A DNA stretch of 6,131 bases from contig JALUWH010000283.1 in assembly GCA_027019685.1 (NCBI GenBank), positions 1-6,131 on the forward strand, read 5' to 3'. This stretch comes from Ghiorsea sp. (GTDB lineage Bacteria; Pseudomonadota; Zetaproteobacteria; Mariprofundales; Mariprofundaceae). The notes under the pieces are model-generated. The model was not told the origin of the DNA, searched no databases, and saw nothing but the letters and a program-made list of their open reading frames with translations. The position numbers were made by a program, and so were the translations under genes. Positions 1-6,059 of the stretch are shown piece by piece. Numbering within the stretch: position 1 is the first letter of the stretch; each line of letters opens with the position of its first letter.

Positions 1-325
1 TTGGGATAATTCGAGCAACCAAACCAAAATTACCATTGGTTTTCATCATATGTACACGGAAATGCGCCACATTTTCCAATGAGTAGTGAAAGTCTAAACT
101 TTTGTGTTCTTCAACATCAATGGGAATATGGTGATCCCGCAACATGTGTAATATCATTGATTTTACTTGGTCACGATTTTGCACAGGTACTTGGTCAGGG
201 GAAACCGTAACCACCGCACCATGAATACGCATACGCACCCTATCATCCGTACGAATAATTAAGTCGGATGCACCATTCTTATTGGATGCCAAGAGTAAAT
301 CATCAATCACATGCCATTCACTCAT
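1..325 (-). CDS. Third PilT/PilU-family ATPase, 5' part only (runs off the window edge)
   Basis: This gene starts at ATG 325-323 and is still open at position 1, giving 108 codons. A good ribosome site (TTAGGAGT, five bases before the ATG) supports the start. The translated piece is the PAS-like N-terminal domain of PilT-type secretion ATPases. It has NGASDL at residues 17-22, RMRIHGAVV at 31-39, EEHKSLDF at 72-79, AHFRV at 87-91 and VARIIP at 103-108, and these line up column by column with the same region of the complete PilT encoded at 1511-2554. The His that follows ASDL in PilT is Ile23 here, and PilU also lacks it. The Walker motifs lie outside the window, so ATPase competence cannot be judged. 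It lies 24 nt behind pilU and is probably the third gene of that operon. By family it would be a cytoplasmic hexameric motor at the base of the type IV pilus. It could be a PilT paralogue with an accessory retraction role or a more divergent regulator. Family membership is solid; the specific role is not. Confidence 0.85.
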   Translation of the reverse strand, partial: MSEWHVIDDLLLASNKNGASDLIIRTDDRVRMRIHGAVVTVSPDQVPVQNRDQVKSMILHMLRDHHIPIDVEEHKSLDFHYSLENVAHFRVHMMKTNGNFGLVARIIP

Positions 326-349
326 ACTTACTCCTAACCCACAACAGCA

Positions 350-1504
350 TTAAATCGATAGTCCACTGTCACCGCCCGTAAGCTGATCAATAGGGCTAGC
401 TTCATCATCCGAAGCCTCAAGTCGGTTCATTTTCATTTTCAAGCGCAAGTCATTGGCAGCATCAGCATTCCTTAATGCTTCATCTTCGCTGATACGCCCA
501 TCTTTCCACAACTTGAGTAATGCTTGGTCAAAGGTGTTCATACCATAGTTTGCTCCCGCTTCCATGGTATCTTTAATGCCTATAATATCCCACTTACCAA
601 TTTGGTCAGCAACACGAGCTGTATTGATGAGTGTTTCAATAGCAACCGTACGACCACCATCTACCGTGCGCACCAAACGCTGAGACAAAATCGCTTTCAT
701 ATTCATCGCAAGGTTTAATTGTACTTGGGTATGCATTTCTTCAGGAAAAAAGTTGCGTATACGCTCCAATGCTTGGTTGGAATTATTTGCATGTAAAGTT
801 GCCACGCACACATGCCCCGTTTCAGCAAAGGTTAATGCATGTTCCATGGTATCCCTATCTCGAATTTCACCCACCAAAATAAGGTCTGGTGCTTGGCGTA
901 AGGTGTTTTTTAACGCATCTTTAAAGTCCAAAGTATCGGTGCCTACTTCACGCTGTGTCACCACTGATTTCCTATGCTGGTGAACAAACTCAATCGGATC
1001 TTCAATCGTGATAATATGCCCTGCTGCATTTCGATTCCTATGGTCAATCATAGCTGCAAGCGAAGTTGATTTACCTGAGCTGGTAGCACCCACCATCAAC
1101 ACAAGACCACGTTTACTCATCACAATATCTTTAAACGTGTCAGGTAACCCAAGCTGCTCAATGGTTGGCACATCAGTGGTGATTTTACGAATCACCATGC
1201 CCACATCACCACGCTGACGGAAGATATTTACCCGAAACCTACCCATACCTTCATAGGCAATCGCCAAATTCATTTCCATGGTTTCAGAAAATTCAGCCCG
1301 CTGTTTCTCAGACATCACTGAATTGGCAAGTTGCTCTGTCTGCACTGCACTGAGCGGAGTTTGTTTTAAAGGTACAACCTTGGCGTTAATACGATACGAA
1401 GGGGGCATACCCGATGTAATGTACACATCTGAAGCATCTTGTTTCACCATAATGCTTAATAACTGCTTAATTGACGTTTTCTGATCTGGGATTCGTGCAC
1501 TCAT
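350..1504 (-). CDS. pilU: PilU, PilT-dependent type IV pilus retraction ATPase
   Basis: This is a 384-residue cytoplasmic motor ATPase of the PilT/PilU family, close to the usual PilU length. In well-studied proteobacteria PilU is an accessory retraction motor that adds force in a PilT-dependent way. The N-terminal PAS-like domain covers roughly residues 15-110 (DASDVYI 23-29, MGRFRVNIFRQRG 87-99). The RecA-like core has Walker A GATSSGKS (139-146), an Asp box IEDPIEFVH (167-175), Walker B LILVGEIRD with Glu213, and a His box TGHVCVATLHAN (229-240). PilU-like traits are the VCVATLHANN His box, the GIKDTMEAG segment near 309-318 in place of the AIRNLIRE motif of PilT, and a charged C-terminal tail from about 345. 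The second Gly of a typical PilU Walker A is Ser142 here, but the GxxxxGKS consensus is intact. The gene starts 6 nt after the pilT stop. A GGTGGG stretch inside the end of pilT is the likely ribosome site, which suggests translational coupling. Confidence 0.95.
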   Translation of the reverse strand: MSARIPDQKTSIKQLLSIMVKQDASDVYITSGMPPSYRINAKVVPLKQTPLSAVQTEQLANSVMSEKQRAEFSETMEMNLAIAYEGMGRFRVNIFRQRGDVGMVIRKITTDVPTIEQLGLPDTFKDIVMSKRGLVLMVGATSSGKSTSLAAMIDHRNRNAAGHIITIEDPIEFVHQHRKSVVTQREVGTDTLDFKDALKNTLRQAPDLILVGEIRDRDTMEHALTFAETGHVCVATLHANNSNQALERIRNFFPEEMHTQVQLNLAMNMKAILSQRLVRTVDGGRTVAIETLINTARVADQIGKWDIIGIKDTMEAGANYGMNTFDQALLKLWKDGRISEDEALRNADAANDLRLKMKMNRLEASDDEASPIDQLTGGDSGLSI

Positions 1505-1510
1505 CTATGA

Positions 1511-2554
1511 TTACCCACCAAATAGTTTTTTATTTTGTGCTTTTTCCATGGCTGTATCTTGCGTAATTTTGCGTTGTTTTACCAAGTTTTGTAGGCACAT
1601 GTCTAAAGTTTGCATACCTTCGCGTTGCCCTGTTTGCATCACTGACACAATTTGCGCCAACTTATTTTCACGAATTAAGTTACGTACAGCAGGTGTTCCT
1701 AACATAATTTCATGTGCGGCTACTCGCCCTTTACCATCAGACGTTTTCATCAATGTTTGTGAAATCACAGCTTTAAGTGACTCTGAAAGCATGGAGCGCA
1801 CCATATCTTTTTCAGCAGCAGGAAATACATCAATAATACGGTCAATGGTTTTAGGTGCTGATGAGGTATGCAATGTGCCAAATACCATATGTCCTGTTTC
1901 AGCCGCAGATAATGCAAGGCTAATGGTTTCTAAATCTCGCATTTCACCCACAAGAATCACATCAGGGTCTTCACGTAAAGCACCTTTGAGTGCTGTTGCA
2001 AATGACTTGGTATGCGCTCCCACTTCACGCTGAGAAATAAGGCTATTTTTTGTTTGATGCACAAATTCAATCGGGTCTTCTACGGTTAGAATATGCCCTT
2101 TTTCCATTTGATTGCGATAATCCAACATGGCAGCAAGTGTTGTTGATTTACCCGAACCAGTAGGTCCTGTCACCAAACAAATACCGCGTGGTGCCATAGC
2201 CAACTCTTTGAAAAGTTCTGGAGCGTTAAGCTGTTCTAAAGTGAGAACTTCTGTAGGAATCGTACGGAATACTGCTGACATACCTCGGTTTTGCCAAAAA
2301 CAGTTCACACGAAAACGGGCAATATCACCGAGTGCAAATGAGAAATCCAAATCCAAGTGCTCTTCAAAGTTTTTGCGTTGCTCATCGTTCATAATATCAT
2401 AAACCATGGCTTGCACCTGCCTATCTTCTAAGGCTGGCATCTTAATTTTGGTCATATCACCATTGATACGAATCATCGGAGCCTCACCCGCGGAGATATG
2501 CAAATCTGAAGCTCCATTTTTTACCGAAAACGCCAACAGTTCAGAAATATCCAT
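1511..2554 (-). CDS. pilT: PilT, type IV pilus retraction (twitching motility) ATPase
   Basis: This 347-residue protein is the retraction motor of type IV pili. It is a cytoplasmic hexamer that docks on the inner-membrane platform PilC and depolymerises pilin during twitching, surface sensing and DNA uptake. The N-terminal PAS-like domain includes NGASDLHIS (13-21) and IARFRVN (78-84). The ATPase core shows Walker A GPTGSGKS (130-137), Asp box VEDPIEFVH (158-166), Walker B VILVGEMRD with Glu204, and His box TGHMVFGTLHTSSA (220-233). The C-terminal AVRNLIRE (289-296) is the PilT signature needed for retraction, and it separates this gene from pilU. A purine-rich AGGGAGAGGG run just before ATG 2554 supports the start. 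It is the first gene of the pilT-pilU-pilT-like cluster, behind its own likely promoter in the 89-nt gap after trmB. No pilin, pilB or pilC is in the window, so the rest of the pilus machinery must be elsewhere. Confidence 0.97.
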   Translation of the reverse strand: MDISELLAFSVKNGASDLHISAGEAPMIRINGDMTKIKMPALEDRQVQAMVYDIMNDEQRKNFEEHLDLDFSFALGDIARFRVNCFWQNRGMSAVFRTIPTEVLTLEQLNAPELFKELAMAPRGICLVTGPTGSGKSTTLAAMLDYRNQMEKGHILTVEDPIEFVHQTKNSLISQREVGAHTKSFATALKGALREDPDVILVGEMRDLETISLALSAAETGHMVFGTLHTSSAPKTIDRIIDVFPAAEKDMVRSMLSESLKAVISQTLMKTSDGKGRVAAHEIMLGTPAVRNLIRENKLAQIVSVMQTGQREGMQTLDMCLQNLVKQRKITQDTAMEKAQNKKLFGG

Positions 2555-2594
2555 CTACCCTCTCCCTACTTTCATTTAAAGTATAACTAGCTCT

Positions 2595-2623
2595 AGCATA
2601 GAAAGATATTTACTTTCTCGCAA
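2595..2623 (-). promoter_or_regulatory. Probable sigma-70 promoter of the pilT operon, with a palindromic spacer
   Basis: On the minus strand a -35-like TTGCGA (2623-2618, 4 of 6 consensus) and a -10-like TATGCT (2600-2595, 4 of 6) are separated by exactly 17 bp. They lie about 40 bp upstream of the pilT start. The spacer is itself an inverted repeat: AGAAAG at 2600-2605 and CTTTCT at 2613-2618 around a 7-nt centre, which could be an operator. A second candidate -10, TATACT (2585-2580), lies just downstream but has no good -35. The hairpin lacks a following T-run, so it is not a convincing trmB terminator. The assignment rests on consensus matching only. Confidence 0.45.
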
Positions 2624-2643
2624 GCAGCTATCCGTGACCAGCA

Positions 2644-3345
2644 TTACTTCTTCACATAATGTAAAAACTGACTGATACGTCCTTCTTGAATACCACGCTG
2701 CTCAAATTTGGTATGCGGTCTGTCTTCATCCCGCTCAACAAAACCACCTTTACCCGCCACATTGGTTAAACCTTCAGTGTTATCCAAGATACCTTGCATC
2801 CACAATGCCAAATCAGGTTTGTCTGTTGCTAATTTGATAAAACCGCCACTTTCCACACGTGTTACCAACAACTTGGCAAAATCTTTTTGAATAATTCTAC
2901 GTTTATGGTGGCGTGGTTTAGGCCAAGGGTCTGGATGGTTGATAAACACACCATGTAATTTATTTTCTGCCACTTGGTTTTCCAATACAAACTGTGCTGG
3001 TAATTGCGTGATACGTGTGCGCTCAATAAATCCAGCATCCTCTAAACGCCCTACAGCTTTAGCCACACCCGGCAAATAAATTTCTACACCAACAAGTGTC
3101 CAATCAAGGTATTTGGAAGCCAAATGCACAAGAAAATCACCATTACCAAAGCCTATTTCCATGACGGTGGGTGAATCTTGTGGAATCGCTGCTGTGGCTA
3201 GCGTTTTATCCTTGGACAAACCAATCACAGGCAACCATTTAAGCAAACGTGCTTCTTGCCCTGTGGTCACAAAGCCATTTTTTCGCCCGTGTGTACGCAT
3301 TTCATGTTGAATGTATTGATCTCTAAATTCTTGGCTTAATCGCAT
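2644..3345 (-). CDS. trmB: tRNA (guanine-N7-)-methyltransferase
   Basis: TrmB uses S-adenosylmethionine to form m7G at position 46 in the variable loop of a subset of tRNAs, in the cytoplasm. The protein has 233 residues, a normal size for the family. Visible motifs are the class I SAM-binding loop MEIGFGNGDFL (62-72), the acidic VGVEIY (85-90) that closes the SAM pocket, and the family hallmark HPDPWPKPRHHKRR (137-150). These are followed by KLATDKPDLALWM (171-183) and RPHTKFEQRG (209-218), which forms the conserved C-terminal active-site and tRNA-binding segment. The start ATG 3345 lies inside the end of hslO, a 10-nt overlap in another frame, so the gene is probably translated by coupling with hslO. 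It is the last gene of the dat-gph-hslO-trmB series. Nothing is missing or truncated. Confidence 0.97.
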   Translation of the reverse strand: MRLSQEFRDQYIQHEMRTHGRKNGFVTTGQEARLLKWLPVIGLSKDKTLATAAIPQDSPTVMEIGFGNGDFLVHLASKYLDWTLVGVEIYLPGVAKAVGRLEDAGFIERTRITQLPAQFVLENQVAENKLHGVFINHPDPWPKPRHHKRRIIQKDFAKLLVTRVESGGFIKLATDKPDLALWMQGILDNTEGLTNVAGKGGFVERDEDRPHTKFEQRGIQEGRISQFLHYVKK

Positions 3346-4169
3346 GTGTTTTCATCCGTTCCTATGTTTACTTTGACATGGTTATTACAATACTGGCATG
3401 ACAATGTCACATCACCTGCCTCATCTGCAAGTTCATCAAGGTCTTCTGCTGCAATACCTGCCAATGCTTGTTTCATGGTCTCCTTGGAGCATGAACATGT
3501 ATAATGGTACACATCTTGCCCAACAACTTTACAGCCCAAATTCGCAAATACATTTAAGATTTCTTCAGGTTCATCATTCGCCAAAGCTGCATTGTTAATT
3601 TTCGCCATCGCTTCTACAGCTTTAAACCAATGCTCATCATCGCAACCAGGCATGGCTTCGATCATCATCGCCAAGTCACCTACCAGCAGCATATCTGCTT
3701 GTACTTGTACCGACTGCCTCAAATATTCCAGCATATGATCGGCAAGCCACGCAGAATCATGCTGTACTGTAGAAACATACGGTTGCCCCACACCCAAATC
3801 ACGTACCGTGGAAAGTAAGATGTTTTTACCCATCAGTGCCGCAATACCTTCACCTTCGAGTGTAGTATGAGCACCTTCACGCCATTGCACATAACCACGC
3901 ACTGCACCACTCTTGGATTCAGCTTGCATACGTTTAATAGGAGTATTCTCATCACTAGCATCCAACTGCAAAACTTGTCTAACACCACCTTTACTTATAC
4001 TTAGCAACATGATGGAAGCCAAAAGTGTTTGCCCAAACAACAAGGCTGGCTCGCCTTGTAAGCCATGAATAGCATTCGCCTCAGCAATAATATGTTTGCC
4101 CCGAATAATCGCACCCCTAGCTCGTGCTTCAGGCAATAAAAAACGAATCAATGTATCTTTTTGTGTCAT
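3336..4169 (-). CDS. hslO: Hsp33, redox-activated holdase chaperone
   Basis: Hsp33 is a cytoplasmic ATP-independent chaperone that is inactive when reduced and zinc-bound. Oxidants such as hypochlorite or peroxide with heat activate it. The 277-residue protein carries the diagnostic C-terminal redox switch: CSC at 225-227 and CQYC at 258-261, a CXC-X30-CXXC arrangement matching the family. The N-terminal substrate-binding domain is recognisable from RGAIIRGKHIIAEANAIHGL (18-37), LLFGQTLLASIMLLS (43-57), the GAVRGYVQW strand (88-96), and GMGK-like ALMGKNILLSTVRDLG (111-126). Three extra cysteines (176, 213, 276) lie outside the zinc site. The start ATG 4169 overlaps the stop of the preceding phosphatase gene as ATGA, and a ribosome site AAGGTGAGG precedes it. 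The overlaps on both sides point to one co-transcribed and coupled unit. Confidence 0.97.
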   Translation of the reverse strand: MTQKDTLIRFLLPEARARGAIIRGKHIIAEANAIHGLQGEPALLFGQTLLASIMLLSISKGGVRQVLQLDASDENTPIKRMQAESKSGAVRGYVQWREGAHTTLEGEGIAALMGKNILLSTVRDLGVGQPYVSTVQHDSAWLADHMLEYLRQSVQVQADMLLVGDLAMMIEAMPGCDDEHWFKAVEAMAKINNAALANDEPEEILNVFANLGCKVVGQDVYHYTCSCSKETMKQALAGIAAEDLDELADEAGDVTLSCQYCNNHVKVNIGTDENTCD

Positions 4170-4816
4170 ATATCCTCACCTTGCATCCATAGCAAAACTT
4201 CATCTAACGAAGCAAAACAATGATTCGCACCAGCTTGTATCAGTTCTTCTTCTGAAAAAGAATGTGTTAAACCAATGCCTACACACCCTGCACGACTTGC
4301 TGCTTTCATATCTGCTTCACCATCTCCAACCATGATAACATCTTGAATATTTAAACCCATTTGCTCACAAGCCAAAAGTAATGGTTCAGGGGATGGCTTG
4401 GATTTCCGACTATCCAACTTGCCAATAACACAAGAAAAATAAGACAACCAGCCTAGCTTTTCTAACTGTGCTTCTGCACGATATTGCCCTTTGCTGGTCA
4501 CCACTGCCATAGGAATATACTGGTCTTGCAACCCCTGCATCAAAGCTTCTGCACCTTGCATGATTTGAATATCATTTAAGTAAGTTTGATCATGGACTTG
4601 AATAAAATACTGCGATGCTTGTTCTTTTTTATCACCAAATAAAGCTGTCATACTACAGTCACCACGCCCTGTATGTCGGCGAATAGCACCATCACTCATC
4701 GTAGGAAGCTCAAAATATTGCAATGTTTCACGCATAGCATGAATAATGGGTGCAAAAGCATCAATAAGCGTACCATCTAAATCCAACAACACACCTTTGA
4801 ACACTGGTTTATTCAT
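4166..4816 (-). CDS. gph: HAD-superfamily hydrolase, phosphoglycolate phosphatase-like
   Basis: This is a 216-residue haloacid dehalogenase-type phosphatase with an alpha-helical C1 cap. Counting from the ATG at 4816, motif I is LLDLDGTL with the nucleophile Asp12 and acid/base Asp14. Motif II is VVTSKG with Thr107, motif III KPSPEP with Lys140, and motif IV MVGDGEAD with Asp165 and Asp169. The cap occupies about residues 20-85. Phosphoglycolate phosphatase, which clears 2-phosphoglycolate from DNA repair or oxygenase activity, is the closest named group. Related phosphatases such as the PpaX pyrophosphatase or other sugar-phosphate phosphatases have the same motifs, so the substrate is uncertain. 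The gene abuts dat: a GTG at 4819 touches the dat stop codon and the ATG follows directly. I chose the ATG because neither start has a well-spaced ribosome site and ATG is the stronger codon. Using the GTG adds one residue. Translation is probably by reinitiation after dat. Confidence 0.88.
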   Translation of the reverse strand: MNKPVFKGVLLDLDGTLIDAFAPIIHAMRETLQYFELPTMSDGAIRRHTGRGDCSMTALFGDKKEQASQYFIQVHDQTYLNDIQIMQGAEALMQGLQDQYIPMAVVTSKGQYRAEAQLEKLGWLSYFSCVIGKLDSRKSKPSPEPLLLACEQMGLNIQDVIMVGDGEADMKAASRAGCVGIGLTHSFSEEELIQAGANHCFASLDEVLLWMQGEDI

Positions 4817-4819
4817 CAC

Positions 4820-5680
4820 CTAAGAAGCACGCAAAGTATCAATTTTTGCTAACATCAACTGCCTAATTTCAAGCCCCACTTTACCAGGTTTACCATCACC
4901 AATGGTTTGATGATTCATTTGAACCACAGCCAACACTGCATTGGTTGTGCTGCTCATCAAACATTCACTTAAACCTGCTTCATCCAATTTCCAAGCCCGC
5001 TCTTGCACGGTAATACCTGCATTTTGTGCAACTTCCATTGCCATGTTTCGTGTAATACCACCCAGTACTTGATGATCCAGAGGGTGAGTCACCAATACGC
5101 CATCAATCACTGCAAAAATATTGGTCGCGCAGCCTTCAAGCACATGCCCTTGCTCATCCAGCCAAAAGGCTTCATCTACACCCGCTCGTACAGCTTCTTG
5201 TTTGCCCATCACACTGGCAAGCAATGCAATCGACTTGATTTCACAATGTTTCCAGCGAATATCTTGTAAAGTAATGCCTTGAACACCCGTTTTTACTTTG
5301 GCATCACTAGGTTTGGGCAATTCACGAACAGTAATGACCAAGGTTGGTGTTATCGCTTGATTGACCACATGATTGCGCGGAGCTACCCCTCGCGTCACCT
5401 GAATATATACCATAGCATCATCAAAGGGATTTTTTTCATAGGCTTGCTGCACCAAAACTTCCAATTCAGGTATTGTTTTCGGCAAATCAATGGCAATTGC
5501 AGCACATGAGCGTTGCAAACGCTTCAAATGTGGTTTTAAGTCAAGGTAAGTACCACCATAACATGCCACCACTTCATACACCCCATCGGCAAATTGAAAC
5601 CCACGGTCTTCAACATGTATCATTGCTTTTTCCAACGGCACAAAAAGATTGTTCACATAGGCAACCAGTGGCTTGCTCAT
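4820..5680 (-). CDS. dat: D-amino acid transaminase (D-alanine aminotransferase, PLP fold type IV)
   Basis: This 286-residue class IV aminotransferase should interconvert D-alanine and 2-oxoglutarate with pyruvate and D-glutamate, supplying D-amino acids for peptidoglycan. Its sequence follows the Bacillus D-amino acid aminotransferase pattern. It has EDRGFQFADGVYEVV (24-38), the substrate-carboxylate loop QVTRGVAPRNH (94-104), DIRWKHCEIKS with the PLP-binding Lys149 (140-150), LEGCATNIF with Glu182 (181-189), GGITRN (207-212) and SSTTNAV (243-249). The R-G-x-x-P-R-x-H loop favours the D-amino acid enzyme over branched-chain aminotransferase or aminodeoxychorismate lyase, which are the main alternatives. 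A ribosome site GAGGTG lies about eight bases before ATG 5680. It is the first gene of the dat-gph-hslO-trmB run. The protein is full length with no signal peptide, as expected for a cytoplasmic enzyme. Confidence 0.93.
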   Translation of the reverse strand: MSKPLVAYVNNLFVPLEKAMIHVEDRGFQFADGVYEVVACYGGTYLDLKPHLKRLQRSCAAIAIDLPKTIPELEVLVQQAYEKNPFDDAMVYIQVTRGVAPRNHVVNQAITPTLVITVRELPKPSDAKVKTGVQGITLQDIRWKHCEIKSIALLASVMGKQEAVRAGVDEAFWLDEQGHVLEGCATNIFAVIDGVLVTHPLDHQVLGGITRNMAMEVAQNAGITVQERAWKLDEAGLSECLMSSTTNAVLAVVQMNHQTIGDGKPGKVGLEIRQLMLAKIDTLRAS

Positions 5681-5713
5681 TTTATTTTCACCTCAAACTT
5701 AAAGATATGCAAA

Positions 5714-5742
5714 AGCATAGAAAGAAAGCTGTGATTTTGCGA
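5714..5742 (-). promoter_or_regulatory. Possible dat operon promoter
   Basis: On the minus strand a -10-like TATGCT (5719-5714), preceded by CTTTC exactly as in the pilT promoter, lies about 35 bp upstream of the dat start. The matching -35 position at 17 bp spacing reads TCGCAA (5742-5737), only 3 of 6 consensus, so the call is weak. A perfect small inverted repeat, TATGC-AAAA-GCATA (5706-5719), overlaps the -10 and could bind a regulator. Some promoter must lie here, because dat heads its gene series and faces away from the next gene. Confidence 0.3.
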
Positions 5743-5855
5743 GAAATAAGGAAGATTTGAATAAGACTAGACAAAGCAGGTTGTGGTTTAGGATGCTCAA
5801 AACCTCCAAAAGTAGGCGTTCTTAGGCAAGGCGTGAGTTGCAAGTAATAGTTAGG

Positions 5856-5895
5856 CCATTGCTTAAACGCACAACGCAGCGTTTGGTTGCAATGG
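5856..5895. repeat. Inverted repeat with a 13-bp interrupted stem
   Basis: The outer arms CCATTGC (5856-5862) and GCAATGG (5889-5895) are perfect complements. The inner arms AAACGC (5865-5870) and GCGTTT (5879-5884) are too, around an 8-nt loop. In RNA from the plus strand the TT at 5863-5864 could wobble-pair with GG at 5885-5886, giving about 15 pairs with a TT bulge. No T-run follows in either direction, so it is not a typical intrinsic terminator. Confidence 0.7.
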
Positions 5896-5951
5896 GCACA
5901 AGATGCGAGTTCATGGCTTATTCAGGCCTTCCTTAACTCTTGATACATTCG

Positions 5952-5999
5952 TGGGCTTGGTCACATGCAAGCTATCTAAGCGAGACCAAGCTACACCCA
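5952..5999. repeat. Inverted repeat upstream of the plus-strand gene
   Basis: GCTTGGTC (5955-5962) and GACCAAGC (5984-5991) are perfect 8-bp arms around a 21-nt loop. TGGG (5952-5955) and CCCA (5996-5999) can extend or compete with the base of the stem. It lies about 60 bp before the ATG at 6060 and has no T-run after it. A structured leader or the end of an intergenic repeat are both possible. Confidence 0.65.
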
Positions 6000-6059
6000 T
6001 AGTTAAAGCATACGATGTCATTTGCGATAAGTAATATAAGTGACAACAGGAGGCTACAA

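Larger units (their letters stand above)
5681..6059. other. Intergenic region between divergent genes, hairpin-rich from about 5795
   Basis: This 379-nt stretch between dat and the plus-strand gene at 6060 has no convincing coding sequence. The first 80 nt are the AT-rich dat leader. From about 5795 composition shifts to more GC, and the sequence becomes dense in short repeats. AGGCGT occurs at 5814-5819 and 5829-5834, with AGGC between them. Three inverted repeats then follow nose to tail: 5856-5895, 5899-5942 and 5952-5999. The middle one pairs GAGTT (5907-5911) with AACTC (5935-5939), extended by CAA (5899-5901) with TTG (5940-5942). This could be an intergenic repeat element carried in several copies, or a structured 5' leader or small RNA of the downstream gene. 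The window holds only one copy, so the sequence cannot decide. Confidence 0.6.

Noticed and set aside
139..146. Possible defect in the PilU Walker A motif (residue positions in PilU), with Ser in place of the usual Gly.
   Set aside because: The sequence G-A-T-S-S-G-K-S still satisfies GxxxxGK[ST], and all other catalytic boxes are intact, so activity is not in doubt on this basis.
1548..2033. A 161-codon plus-strand open frame opposite pilT, the longest antisense frame.
   Set aside because: It is fully antisense to an unmistakable pilT. Its residues mirror conserved PilT codons, and no ribosome site or known motif is seen.
2600..2618. Hairpin AGAAAG/CTTTCT considered as an intrinsic terminator for trmB.
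   Set aside because: The stem is short and A/T-rich and no T-run follows on the minus strand. A promoter-spacer palindrome explains it better.
5856..5999. Tandem hairpins considered as a CRISPR array, tRNA or attachment site.
   Set aside because: The stems differ in sequence and there is no regular repeat-spacer pattern. No cloverleaf with a TPsiC-like arm is visible, and no integrase or tRNA end lies nearby.
5903..6034. A 43-codon plus-strand open frame starting ATG 5903 and ending TAA 6034.
   Set aside because: It has no ribosome site and runs straight through two inverted-repeat stems, so it is most likely an accidental frame in a structured or repeated non-coding block. Matches with synonymous-biased changes in other species would reopen it.
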